DNA from: Vombatus ursinus
Lineage: Eukaryota; Chordata; Mammalia; Diprotodontia; Vombatidae
NCBI RefSeq assembly: GCF_900497805.2
Contig: NW_020954610.1
Coordinates: 22,644,614 to 22,708,613, forward strand
Length of the DNA stretch: 64,000 bases
Reading direction: 5' to 3'
Position numbers and translations under genes: made by a program
Shown: positions 31,402 to 42,445 of the stretch, piece after piece
Position numbering within the stretch: position 1 is the stretch's first letter
How the letters are laid out: every line of letters starts with the position of its first letter
Notes under the pieces: generated by a model
What the model was told of the DNA's origin: nothing
What the model saw: the letters and a program-made list of their open reading frames with translations, nothing else
Databases searched by the model: none

Positions 31402-33240
31402 TCATTTCCCCACTCAGCCATTAGGTAGGAAAAACCTTTCGGGAAAAGGGGCAAAGGTCATAGTCTTCAGTAGCTGCTTCCTGCTGAACAGGGGCGAAGA
31501 GTCCATTTCAAGGGTTGAGAAGAGGTTGAGAAAGGAATGTTTAGTGTGGGTGTGCGGAATGCAGTGCCAGCTGAGTCCAGAGTGGAGAGAGGCAAACCCT
31601 TCAGTGACACCAAGGGTAGGGGCTGGTGTCCTAAGAGTTGAAAGTGGAATTTCTGCAGAAGACAAAAAGCGAACTAGGAGGTTAAACAAGCAGGACCAAA
31701 TATAAGAGGGAGCAAAATAATTAGTAACAGGGTCAAGATGGGGGAAAGGAGGGAGAAGAACCATGACACCCAGGAGGAGGTAGGGGGAGATATTGGACTG
31801 GAGTAGATGTCTTTCATCCAAAAGGCTGTGTCATTCTCCAGAAGTGAGATAGTGGCTGTTAAGTTATAGAGAATTGCCTCATGTTTCTAGTGACCGTACC
31901 AAGGGAATAGGTATTCCTCTCCCTTGGATAAATACCAGAGGGTGTTTTTCCAGAAACCCCATTTGACCTGAGGAGACTAAGAGCGAGTATGATTGTAGAT
32001 TTGGATCAGGGGAACTGCCTGGTCAAGTGTGCATTGTCCAAATGGTTGGTAAGGGGAGAGACAACAGGATGTCAGGACAACATCAAGGGGTTGAGAAACA
32101 TTAGGAGTGGCTAGCCCACAAAGGAAGACTGTTCTGGGGGCAGCACAAAGGGAGCCCATGGTTTTATTTAAGCTAGATCACAATCTTATCGCTTGAATGA
32201 GTGATGTGTTGCAGGAACCAGGGAGATACCTGGGCCGCCAGTGCTGGGTGATATTATAAGGGCATAGGGTCTCTCTGGTCGACAGAAGATATTTGAGAGA
32301 GTTCTGGAGGAGAAGAAAGTAAGGTTTTGTAGTGCCTGGCTTTTGCCTCCTGCACCTATATTTGTTGAGATGCTGGTAATGGTGGTTTCTTGGTCATCCC
32401 CGGCCCAGAAACACCGGTCTTTGGCTGTTAGATTAGAAAATAGGCGAGCGATTACTATGGCACAGAGGCCTTTAGAGGAACGCTCAAAGGATAGATTCCA
32501 TGCAGGGTTTTGGGGGGGATAAGGGGAGAGCTATGGGGAGTAAACTCCTATCCTGGGGATGATGGTGACACACCCAGCAATCCAGTGTACCCACCCCACA
32601 GAGCTCCCTATTTGAATTAGGGCATTAGATTTCTAATCCTGGGGAAGCAAGCTTAGCCTCAGGCACTGGGTGGGTATCAGGGAAAGGTGGTCTAGGGACA
32701 AGAGAAGTGATTCAAGGTGGGTCCCATAACACAGCAGTGTGGTTTGTAACTGCACCAGGGAGAGAGATAAGGGTGTTGCTGAAACCCATTCATGAATAAC
32801 TGCCAGGCATAGTGTCCTTGGACTGGGGAGAAATTGCCAGGGATAGTGTTTCTGAGGCTAGGGAGAAATATGGTCTTGGAATTGGGGTCCGAGTACAAGC
32901 ACCCAAAAACTTCATCAGAGAGAGAGGTCTCCCTTTGACCCAAGTGAAATTCCCCATCTTTAAGGATGCAAGCTGGAAAACAAGGACATATTGAAGACCC
33001 AGCTTTCCCCTACATTTCTGCTGCTTGCAAGTCTTTTCTATCCCCTTTGTTCTCTCTCTAAAGAGAATTCCAAAGAAAGTAGAATGCCCCTCTTCTTCAA
33101 AGCTCTCAGGCCAGCTCTTCCCTGCAGGCAGGCTTACAATGTGTTATCAGTCTTGACACCAATTTGGAATCAACCCCAGGCAGTAGCAAATAATCACTGA
33201 GCAACTCAGGTTACATGTTAAAGAAAAACTCCCTATGAAT
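31402..33240 (-). mobile_element. Internal region of the same ERV: polypurine tract and env-like remnants
   Basis: Fossil. Next to the 3' LTR, a minus-strand segment at about 31414-31821 has a hydrophobic, membrane-anchor-like stretch and a short tail. Another at about 31977-32159 and one at 32692-32943 have the feel of retroviral envelope sequence, which fits their position upstream of the polypurine tract. The whole is clearly broken with many breaks. I see no gag or pol and no 5' LTR. The right boundary is uncertain. The assignment rests mainly on position and the LTR/polypurine junction. Confidence 0.45.
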
Positions 33241-33955
33241 TGTTAAGTGGAAAAAACCCCAGATCCAAAAAGGGAACCTGTAATGAAACCAGAGTTTGAT
33301 CACAGTTTACATATATTTTTAATGCATTCATTTGCCGAGATGAAGCTTGTAAGTTCTGACATGTTTCAGGCTCCAGTTGGAAAAGGTAAGGTATTTATAC
33401 TTTCCAAACGAAAGGACACAAGGAATTTGGGGAGAAAGGTGGGAAATCCTAAAAGGAACGACTTAGTCCCTGTTGACAAGGAAGGGAAGATCCAGGGGGG
33501 AGTGAAGAATTCCAGGTGTTGAAGATGTGACCTTTGATACACAAATCAGCCTGACATTTCGAGGCTTGAACACAAACAGTAAGATAAGGAGATACAAAAC
33601 AGAGAGTCCCTGCAGATAAAGATATCTCCTGAAGGTCCATAAACCACCAAATGGCTCAGGGTCTGCTTCAAAGCTGATATGAGCTTAATTGGCTTTAGAG
33701 TTGCTGATTTTCTGCATACCCAGTTAGGTTTACTCTCTGTCACCTCAAAGAGTTGTTGGTATGTCAAACCAATACAGCCAGTTCTCATACAGCTCTGGTT
33801 ACCTGGATATTTTTTTGCGGGAATAGAGGGTGGGCAGAAGGGGGTCAAGTAAATCAATGTACCCATTTTCACACATATGAAAGGAAGAAACATCTGACTC
33901 ACAGAATTACTTCAGAATATTTTGAACTCAACCATTTTCTTGTAAAGAGTTCAGT
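33241..33955. other. Unassigned stretch, possibly more of the ERV
   Basis: Frames at 33247-33522 (plus) and 33546-33902 (minus) show no domain I recognise. GC is slightly higher than in unique DNA nearby. It could be ERV-derived. Confidence 0.3.
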
Positions 33956-33959
33956 ATCC

Positions 33960-34141
33960 CCATGTTTTTCCTGTATAAGTTTTGTTTGTTCATTGTTGCT
34001 TGCATTTTGTTTCTGCCATTAGACTGAACTCTTTGAGAAAAAGGTCTTTCTGCATTTATTTTGCTTTCTTTGTGTCTCCAGTGTTTAGCACAGTGCTGAG
34101 CACATAGTAGACTCTTAATGAATGCTTGTTGACTGACTGAG
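33960..34141 (+). mobile_element. L2 LINE 3' end
   Basis: 'gactgaactctttgagaaaaagg', 'tgtgtctccagtgtttagcacagtgctgagcaca' and 'ttaatgaatgcttgttgactgactga' are the L2 3' UTR pattern. Confidence 0.88.
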
Positions 34142-34650
34142 CCACATCCCAATTGCAATAATATACATTATAACAACTTTTTAGATCACCAATATATAAA
34201 ATTCAGAAAGGAAAACAAATCAAAACAACCAAAAAAGTTATTTTATGAAATGTGTCTCATAACCAATACTTTGTTTTAATAATGAGGCTTTCTTATTTTC
34301 TATTGTCACATAATTAATATTATGGACAAAATGTTGGGATTGGTACAGAGTTCAATGCTATTTTATAACATTTTTCAATCATGTTACAGATCATAAGATG
34401 CAGTGAAAAGGCCTGTGTCATCTTTCTTTTATTTGGCACTGAATATTCTCTGAGTGCTCAACAGGTATAACAAGCCAAATTGGTCCTTCTCACTTGGAGA
34501 TAAATGGCTAATCAACACTGCCAGCTGAGTATAGCATTTTCTGCACTTGTGGATTAGAGATGCTTAAAAACATACAAATATACAATAAAAATCATTATGG
34601 TCTACCAACTTTCTATGATTCCAGATAATATAGTGCTATATCTACCTTTG
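34142..34650. other. Unassigned AT-rich DNA
   Basis: Nothing recognised. Confidence 0.45.
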
Positions 34651-34654
34651 CTAT

Positions 34655-34814
34655 TCTCATGAAATTATGGAGCTGGAAGGGACCTTAGAGCTTATCCTGT
34701 TAAAAACAGGGCCACTGAGAAGTTAAGTAAATTACCACAAATCTGGTTACTGATATACAGTGGATACATACTAGAACCCAAGTTTTGAGACTGTTTGTCT
34801 GACGATCTTTCTGC
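34655..34814 (-). mobile_element. MIR3 SINE
   Basis: 'attatggagctggaagggacc', 'cttagagcttatcctg', 'gccactgagaagttaagtaaattacc' and 'actagaacccaagttttgagac' match MIR3 in reverse. Confidence 0.78.
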
Positions 34815-35050
34815 TTAGAGGCAGCAAGGTGGTAGAACACAAAAAGCACTGGGTTTGGTGTGTTCAAATCTGCCCTCAGATCCTGGCCATGTTATTTAAC
34901 CTCCATCTGCCTAAGTTTTTTCAATTGTAAAATGAGGATGATAATAAAAGAACCTATTTCCCAGGCTTGTTGTGAGAATCAAATGAAATAATATCTGTAA
35001 AGTTCTTGGCGTAGTGTCTAACATATAGTAGGTACTTAATATATGCTCAT
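34815..35050 (+). mobile_element. MIR SINE, near full length
   Basis: tRNA-like head 'ggcagcaaggtggtagaac', then 'ttatttaacctccatctgcc', 'caattgtaaaatgaggatgataat', 'aggcttgttgtgagaatcaaatgaaat' and the terminal 'cttggcgtagtgtctaacatatagtaggt'. This is the full MIR order in sense orientation, tail to tail with the MIR3 to its left. Confidence 0.88.
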
Positions 35051-35074
35051 GCTCTCTCTTTCTCTTCTTCTTCT

Positions 35075-35295
35075 TTTTTGGTACTTTATTATTTATCTTT
35101 AACATTCTTTTTTTAATTTGAGTTCCAAATTCTTTCCCTCTGTCCCATACCTTTCCCACCCACTGAGAAGGCAAGCAAAATGATTTCAGTTATACATTTA
35201 AAATCATGCAAAATTTATTTCTATATTAGCCATATCACAAAAAGGGGGGGAGAAAGCAAGAAAATTATACTACAGTTTGCACTCAAAGTTCACCT
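35075..35295 (-). mobile_element. L1 3' end fragment
   Basis: 'taatttgagttccaaattctttccctc', 'cccacccactgagaaggcaagc' and 'atatcacaaaaagggggggag' match the marsupial L1 3' UTR in reverse. Only the 3' UTR remains. Confidence 0.78.
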
Positions 35296-35362
35296 AGGGG
35301 TGGAGAACAATTTTTCACTATGAGTACTTTGGAACAATCTTGAATCCTTTTATTGATCAGAG

Positions 35363-35893
35363 TGTGGTTTAGGGGTGTAGGGACCCCAAAAATCACAACA
35401 CCGGGTGCTGCTTGAAAGAAATCAACCCAAGTCTTCTTTCAGCCAAACACAAGGTTTATTAGAACTTCAGTCATATTGGGCAGACTCTTAAGGAGTCTGA
35501 ACATTAGTAAGCTGTTGACTAGATTTTAAGAATCTAAACACTTTAATGGAGACAAGATGGACCTTTTATACAGAAAGATTGTGGGAGGGATCTAGGAGTG
35601 ACCAAGTAGTCTGCTGAGACTGTGAGGTAATAGAATGCCAGGGATCTGGACCATGTGGCCAAGGGAGAATGGAGCCTAGCTAGGATTAAGGGTGGGAAGT
35701 GGCCTGGGGCCATAGGGAGGTAAGACAATGGAGGGCTAAACTAGGTTAAAGGTAACAGAGAATTGGGAGATTGGGTGTAGCCACAATGAAAGGCTAATTG
35801 ATGGGTTTATAGCCTCAGGGGAATACCAGAGATTTGGCCATGTGGGAAAGTCCAAGGTTTTTCCTTTTTGGGATCTAGATCCCATCCTCATCA
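35363..35893 (-). mobile_element. ERV solo LTR, class-I-like, 4-bp target duplication
   Basis: TGTGGTTTAG...CTCATCA, 531 bp, flanked by AGAG at 35359-35362 and 35894-35897. Closely parallel to 9734-10276 over its whole length, with the same minus-strand polyadenylation signal. Solo copy with no internal region. Confidence 0.93.
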
Positions 35894-35924
35894 AGAGTAG
35901 CTAAGTCTGTTTAATAGGGTATGG

Positions 35925-36185
35925 GCCCTGGGAACCTTCCTACCCCCACCAACTCTCCTTGAGTTTTCTCCTTTTCTCACATGATCAAGTCTCTGGTGTT
36001 AGCCTGAGGCATCATGTCAGTAATCCTCTCAATTGGTCTTTCATTGTGGCTATCTTCATTTTGGCCTATATCCAATCTCCCATAGTGTTTTACCTCTCAA
36101 TCACTCCTGGGCTACTTCCCACCCTTAATCCTATCTAGACTCCATTCTTCCTTGGCCTCTTTTAAAAGCAACCTTGATAGATTTG
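35925..36185 (+). mobile_element. Partial ERV LTR (same family), plus sense
   Basis: 'agtctctggtgttagcctgagg', 'ggtctttcattgtggcta', 'gggctacttcccacccttaatcc' and 'tagactccattcttcc' follow the U3 of the family in the opposite orientation to 35363-35893. Ends diverged. Confidence 0.78.
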
Positions 36186-36277
36186 ATATGTTGTATGATC
36201 AGCTCAGAGATTACAGGGTTTGCAGGTATCTGAAGTCAAACTATTCTTGGAAATTTTTTGGAATATTCTTGGAATAT

Positions 36278-36415
36278 TGATGAGGGTGGGATATGAACCC
36301 CAGAGTTCTAAACCCTGGACTTTCCCACATGGCCAAATTTCTGGTGTTTGCCTGAGGCTATAATCTCATCAACCAGCCTTTCATTGTGGCTACACCCAAT
36401 CTCAGCCAATCAGTA
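36278..36415 (+). mobile_element. Partial ERV LTR start (same family), plus sense
   Basis: Begins TGATGAGGGTGGGAT and continues through 'ctttcccacatggccaaatt', 'ggtgtttgcctgaggctata' and 'catcaaccagcctttcattg' to 'cacccaatct', then leaves the family sequence. Confidence 0.8.
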
Positions 36416-37650
36416 GATCCCATCATTGCATGCAGGCCTCGTGTCAGGGATGTGCACAGGAAAGCTCAGCCATTCAGAGGAGAGCCGAACCAGTCATGAT
36501 TTTTTCGCGCCAACAGAGGAGGGGTCAGTTAAGACTTCCTTGTTTTCACACAACAGACTGTGACCCTCAGCTTCCTGCTGAGGAAGCCAGAACTCCTATA
36601 GGCAGAGCACGAACCATGATCATTCCTGTGACAGGACACTGAATTCAAAATGATTGGTTGACAAAGACTCAAGGTGGCCATTATATACACCATTGCTAGA
36701 TGATGGAGCAGAACATCCCCTTTTTCTGTGTAAACTGGCTATGAAAAGAAATCAGCTTTTTCACTTCTGCTGTTAGACTTTGAGACAACATATATGTATT
36801 TGGCTTAATGGAATTGGCATACCTGGGTGACAAGAGTGGGTTAGGCAACATGTACTCTGTGCAGTTTCAACCTCTAAGAGGCAGTTGATGGAGACTTGCA
36901 ACAGAAACATATGACTAAAGCAGGTATGTGTTTATGGAGGGTTTGATTGTTAATCTGTTCCCATGACTCCTTGCCAAAGTTGGGAAACTTCCTGGGTGAA
37001 TTTTCCTGCAATAACATCAGAAGTAATTCCAAATTTATGAGTTTTCAATGTCAAAACATTGGGAATCAGTTACTAAAAATCAGTTACTAGAAAAAGAAAG
37101 GAATTTCTTGATGCAGCATTGAAAAAAAACAACAACAAACATATTTATATGCAGCATTGTAGTTAGAGAGAAAAGCCAAGAAGTCACTAATGCAATGCAT
37201 GGTATCAGAGGAGAGATGCTACTTATTCAGCATTTCCCAAAGTGTGTTTACCTTCCAAAGAAAGTGAAAACCACCATCTTCTCTTGGAGGAACTTTGTAG
37301 AATTCTTTGAGAAGGAGAGATCACTAGATTGTTGAAAGGCCTGCCCTTCAAAATGACAGCCCACCATGAGCAAGCCCTAGTTCAGTTCACTTGGAAGGGA
37401 GGTGGGGGCAAGAAATGCTGGACTTGTTGAAACATAGAGATTTTGGGGAAGGGAAATTGGAGTGTGTAAAGGGGGGAGGGCCTGGGCCATGAATTACAAT
37501 TGGAAAATTCAACAGAGGAAAACAAAGCCCAATAAATTTAAGAAAGAGCAAAAACACCTCCATGTGTGAGAATAAATTTCCAGAGATCTGTACATTTCCT
37601 CTTCAATAAAGTTAGGCTTTTATTAGATATGATGGTGTGTCCACATATTT
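36416..37650 (+). other. Unassigned, CpG-richer segment continuing from an LTR start
   Basis: Follows the LTR start above but diverges from the family. It has several CpGs in 36435-36610 ('cctcgtg', 'agccgaacc', 'ttttcgcgcc', 'gcacgaacc'), a 'ccattatatacacc' TATA-like motif near 36678 and an AATAAA near 37606. The 70-codon frame at 36430-36642 has no recognisable domain. It could be a variant LTR or ERV-derived sequence; unproven. Confidence 0.3.
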
Positions 37651-37858
37651 AATAGAAAATGAAAAATTAATTCAGTCAAAAATACTGATTTTAGGGTTGT
37701 TGTTTTTTTTCAGATTCTGCTGAGAGTTACCAATGGCTTTCACGTAGTGGGTACTTAAATATGTGTCAGAATAAATTCATATTTTGACTAAACTAATTAG
37801 TTGTATGAAAGTACTGTCTATTCAAATTAATTAAAAAATAGTGAACTTAGTTTCCTTG

Positions 37859-38381
37859 TAGATGGGGTTGGGATCTGGGCCCCAGAAAGGAAAAACTTCG
37901 GACTTTTCCACATGGCCAAATCTCTGGTTATAATCTTATCCACTGGCCTTTCATTGCCCAGTCTTCCAATTATTTGTTACCCTTAACCTAGCCTAGCCCT
38001 CCATTGTCTTATCTCTCTGTATGACCCCTGGCTACTTCCCACCCTTAATCCCAGCTAGGCTCAATTTTCCCTTGGCCACATGGTCCAGGTCCCTGGCATT
38101 CTATTACCTCACAGTCCCAGCAGACTACTTGGCCACTCCTAGATCCCTCCCATAGTCTTTCTGCATGTAAGGTCCATCTTGTTTCCATTAAGGTGCTTAG
38201 ATTCTTAAAATCTAGCCAACAGCTTACTAATGTTCAGACTCCTTAAGAGTTTGCTCAATATGACTGAAGTTCTAATAAACCTTGTCTTTGGCTGAAAGAA
38301 GGCTTGGATAAAATTCTGTCAGGCATGCCCCGGTGTTGTGATTTTGGGGTACCAGCATCCCCAAAATCCTGTACCTCAACA
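37859..38381 (+). mobile_element. ERV LTR (same family), plus sense
   Basis: Full-length relative in sense orientation: 'ggggttgggatctggg', 'ccacatggccaaatctctgg', 'gctacttcccacccttaatcc', 'ttctaataaaccttgtctttggctg' (AATAAA) and a terminal 'gtacctcaaca'. No clear duplication. It is inverted relative to the copy at 35363-35893. Confidence 0.88.
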
Positions 38382-39378
38382 ATATTTCTATTGATGGAAT
38401 CACTCAGCATTCCTAGATGGCAAAGTGTTAATGATGGGACCATTATAAGCACTAAGGCCCTTCATAGATCCTCCACCACATCCATATCTTTATTTAGCAT
38501 TTCTGCATTATCTTTGCTTCAATTTCTGCATTTTTGTATGGCATATGTATTTAACATCTGGTATGAAACCAGCTTGTATATTTTAATAAGTGAGGAAGAC
38601 TCAAGAGTATTAGTGATTAAATAATTATGCTTTCATGGTGTTAATTAATTTGATTCCCAATATATCAGTACCTTATGGTGTTTACTTATTATTTTGAGGA
38701 GGGTGGTATGTTTTTATTAAAAAAAATAAAAATAATTATTTCAATAGCCATAAGTTTCCTTGCTGAGGAAACTCGACATTCTATTGGGAGCTTAAAGAAT
38801 ATTCTTTGTGGAAGCAGATTTTTTTCACCACTATGAACATGCAATAATATTTAACAGCTGTAAGGTACAAGATGGTTTTTGCCCAACTACTCTGGGCTTT
38901 GGGAATTTAAGAAGTTGGCAAAATTATTCAATTATTTTTTTTTTTTGAGAAGCATTACAAAGTAGCATTCTGGAGATTTGAGACCTACAACAAAACATAA
39001 GCATTTCCCATTTAAAAAATGACTCAAAGTGGATGAAATCTTTTATGACCTATTAGATGAAGAAAGCAGATAGACTAAAATTTGAGTTTTGATATAATCA
39101 GCATCTTATGTAAAAGTGATTATTAATTGAATTGCAAATGAAGTATACTATCCCATATTCTGTGAAAAAGGTATTCATGACAAAATTACTAAGTATTTAT
39201 AATAGTTCTATTTCCTCTCTAGAACATTAAATACTAAATTATATATGGACAAGAACATTTTTGACAAAATTCTTATAGCATAAAAAGTAGCTTAAGAATA
39301 TAAGGACATGTCCAAGTTATAATTTCACCATGACTTCTTTAACCTAAATCAAAACAACTATATGAATTAATCAAAAGT
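38382..39378. other. Unassigned AT-rich DNA
   Basis: The 106-codon plus frame (38304-38624) begins in the LTR and has no recognisable domain. No other repeat recognised. Confidence 0.45.
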
Positions 39379-39619
39379 TTCATTGTTCAGTCATGTCTTA
39401 TATTTCATGACCCCATTTGAGATTTTCTTGGCAAAGATACTGGAGTGCTTTGCTCTTTCTTTCTCTAGCTCATTTTACAGATAAGGAAACTGAGGAATAC
39501 AGGCTTAAGTTACTCGCCCAATGTCACATAGTAAGGGTCTAAGGTAAGATTTGAATTCAAGAAGATGTCTTCCTGGCTCCAGGCCCAGCACTCTATCCAC
39601 TGTGCCTTCTAGTTGCCCC
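39379..39619 (-). mobile_element. Mar1-type SINE, full length
   Basis: 'gttcagtcatgtcttat', 'accccatttgagattttcttgg', 'cattttacagataaggaaact' and 'tctatccactgtgccttctagttgcccc', with a roughly 10-bp duplication TAATCAAAAG on both sides (about 39367-39376 and 39621-39630). Confidence 0.87.
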
Positions 39620-39630
39620 ATAATCAAAAG

Positions 39631-40239
39631 AGTAGTTATCTAATAAATATAATTTTTAAAACTATGAAGGAAGCCTAATAAATCACAATTTCCCTATACT
39701 AATTTATTTTATGACTACAGGTATTTTCCTACCTTATAATTGTCCCTGTTAAACTCTACTTACCTTCTTCTTCAGGCATCTAAAATTTTATCTTCATAAA
39801 ATCAAATCAGTCTCCTCTCTGAAAGCTTTTAATGCTGTGCTAGGTAAATTCTTGTAATAGTTTAAAAAAGCATTGTCATTTTTACTTCATCTGTAGTAAT
39901 ATTATTGCTTTCATTTTCAGAGGCTAAATAAGACCTCAACTTTTCTCTCATGAAAATCAAGTTGCTATTTTTACTTCCTTGCAAAGCTATAAAGTGTAAA
40001 CAAAATTTCAAAACTGGGGTGCCAAGCTATTAACCTCTGTTCTTATGTTGTATTAGAATAATAAATATAGGTAAGAAAAGTAGATGAAATTGAATGAGAG
40101 GGGAAAGTAGAATGAACTTGTTATGTAACTCATAATTAAGAGTAAAGTCATTATAATTGCCAAATGTCTCATAGGTTGTTAGTCACAATCAAATTCAGTA
40201 TTTCAAAGGATCAGAGAGCTCATCAAAGTGATAGTTTCT
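39631..40239. other. Unassigned AT-rich DNA
   Basis: Nothing recognised. Confidence 0.45.
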
Positions 40240-40312
40240 CTCCTTTTTTTTTTTTTTGCTTAGGTAGTGGAGTTAAGTAACTTGCCAGGGTCACCATACT
40301 TCCTCTTAAAGT
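40240..40312 (-). mobile_element. SINE fragment (WALLSI/WSINE-type tail end)
   Basis: A T-run followed by 'gtggagttaagtaacttgccagggtcac' is the 3' half of the SINE in reverse, truncated at the head. Confidence 0.6.
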
Positions 40313-40609
40313 CGAAATTGCAGCCAATCCAGGTTTCGTTCATACTATACAATGATTTCCAAAGTCTCCCATAAATCCTCCATTCTATTTAATAGGCATT
40401 TTTTTTCAAGTCTCTTGAAATTTCATGTATCCCAGGGAAACACATTTACTGGCCCACCTTTTTTTCAGGTCATACATCATTTTATGATATAACTGAGGCT
40501 GTTCTTTTTTTAAAATATCCAATTCTTTATTGTTAACTTCCACAGACTATGCTCACCATACATCTCTCCACTGCCCTGTGAATAACTAGTAATGTGCACT
40601 TCTTGGAAA
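40313..40609. other. Unassigned stretch
   Basis: Nothing recognised. Confidence 0.4.
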
Positions 40610-40793
40610 TGATTCATATATGTGTATATATATGTATATATATAGATAGATAGATAGATAGATATAGATATATATACATATACATATATATATACATATA
40701 TATACATATATGGTCATTGGAAAAAATAATAGCATATAAAAGATGTATTGGGGGAGAGAAATTTGTATATAAATATATACATATATGTGTGTG

Positions 40794-40832
<39 letters not shown>

Positions 40833-40840
40833 ACATAATT
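40610..40840. repeat. Compound TA/GATA/CATA and (AC)n microsatellite
   Basis: GATA units at about 40643-40668, TA/CATA units to 40712, a short unique bridge, then (AC)n at about 40795-40830. It produces several spurious Y/I/C-rich frames on both strands. Confidence 0.92.
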
Positions 40841-40984
40841 TTAGCTCAGTCTTTTCTCCTGTTCAAATTTGGACCCAGGTATTCAAAGCTACTATCCTAG
40901 AAACATAGCAACAAACTAGGACTATGAACTGCCTCTCCCTTTGACAGCTTTTCATAGTCAGTATAAAAAGTTCTCTTTTTCCAT

Positions 40985-41640
40985 TAACATTTTCCCATGT
41001 AGATTGGTTGAAATATATATGTACACATGCATACACATATAGTATATAACATCTATATCTTAACATAATACAATATATTACATATATTTATGTAATATAT
41101 AAGTAAAGCAATTTATATATAAATTGAGTTATAAATATGTTTACATTATATACACTTATCTTTACAGATTAAATTTGTACATTAATATATTGAATATATT
41201 TGGATATTATATTAGTAACAAGACATTTATTTATATAATAGATTATGTTTGCAGGGAAAATATTTCAGGATTTGATATAATCAAGTCATAATGCAATTAA
41301 AAGCATGTGGAGGATATATCTGTCTATAGGGAATCATTCTCCCATTTCAACACTGGACTAGGCACTGTACATGACAGTGACTTTTGGTAAGCAGAAATGT
41401 CAACTTTATGTCTTAAGAATTTCTTTTTTTTTGTATTTTAAGCAATTTTTAAAGATCAGGTCGAGAGTATCAGTGTTTATATTAGATATCCTCTTACAAA
41501 AGAATATTTTTCACATAATTTTGAAGGAAATATATGGCAAATATTAAAACATAATATACATGTAAGTATAGATAGATATATAAATAGATAAATCTATCTA
41601 TAGAGAGATGTATATCTTTTTATATACGGGGAAAGTAATG
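40985..41640. other. AT-rich DNA with TA/TATC microsatellite patches
   Basis: Very AT-rich; imperfect TATA and TATG units at 41000-41160 and GATA/TATC at 41565-41630. No gene. Confidence 0.6.
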
Positions 41641-41671
41641 TTAATTATTTGCCCTATTAACATACAATAAA

Positions 41672-42110
41672 AATGGACACTAGGTGTTGCAGGTGATAAA
41701 ATGCGATAGCTGGAGTCAGGAAGACTCATTTTCTTTTCTTTTCTTTCTTTCTTTTTTTTTTTGGTGTGGCAATTGGGGTTAAGTGACTTGCCCAGTGTCA
41801 CACAGGTAGTAAGTATCATGTGTCTGAGACCGGATTTGAACTTAAGTCCTCCTGACTTTAAAGCCGTTGCTCTATCCACTGCAACACCTAGCTGCCCCAA
41901 GACTTATTTTCTCGAATTCATATCAGACCTCAGACACTAATTAGCTATGTGACCATGTGCAAGTCACTTAACCCTGTTTGTCTCAGTTTATTCATCTGCA
42001 AAATGAGCTGGAGAAGGAAATGGCAAAACACTCCAATACCTTTGCCAAGAATACCCCAAAAGGGATAATGAAGAATTGAACATGACTAAAAAATGACTAA
42101 ACAAACAAAG
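41672..42110 (+). mobile_element. Mar1-type SINE, split by a younger SINE
   Basis: The head (41680-41733: 'actaggtgttgcaggtgat', 'ctggagtcaggaagactca') and the body and tail (41898-42110: 'gcaagtcacttaaccctg', 'caaaatgagctggagaaggaaatgg', 'gaacatgactaaaaaatgac') are one Mar1 interrupted by the minus-strand SINE at 41739-41894. Confidence 0.85.
41739..41894 (-). mobile_element. WALLSI/WSINE-type SINE nested in Mar1
   Basis: A full minus-strand copy ('gacttgcccagtgtcacac', 'tttgaacttaagtcctcctg', 'cacctagctgcccc') with a 14-bp duplication bearing one difference (AAGACTCATTTTCT left, AAGACTTATTTTCT right). It must be younger than the Mar1 it splits. Confidence 0.9.
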
Positions 42111-42445
42111 CATGTATTTTCTGTTAAAAATATATTATCTTTGACAAGTAACAAAAATAACATCATTGTGACACTCCCAATGTGAATGGATTTCTGATTT
42201 CATTATGTATTTTCTGTACTGATACAGATAACTGTCCATCCTTGGTTGCTGATTCCATACAAGTCACATCCACATCCCCCCTTACATTCACCTCAAGGGA
42301 TTTGCATCATGTATTTGAGACCTTTTTTTTTGACATTTCCTGACATCGCATAAAAACCAATAGAGAAAACAGACTGTAGGTTGATTATTGCTTGCTATCT
42401 TCATGTGAAGATCCCAATTTTTTGTTTGTTTAATATATATTCAGG
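42111..42445. other. Unassigned stretch
   Basis: Nothing recognised. Confidence 0.4.

Noticed and set aside
32991-33200. Plus-strand frame with a signal-peptide-like start (KTQLSPTFLLLASLFYPLCSLS)
   Set aside because: Starts at TTG rather than ATG, lies antisense to the ERV internal region, and has no further domain; probably chance.
40510-40908. Several 63-82 codon frames around (AC)n/GATA repeats
   Set aside because: Same reason: simple-sequence repeats without stops, no protein character.
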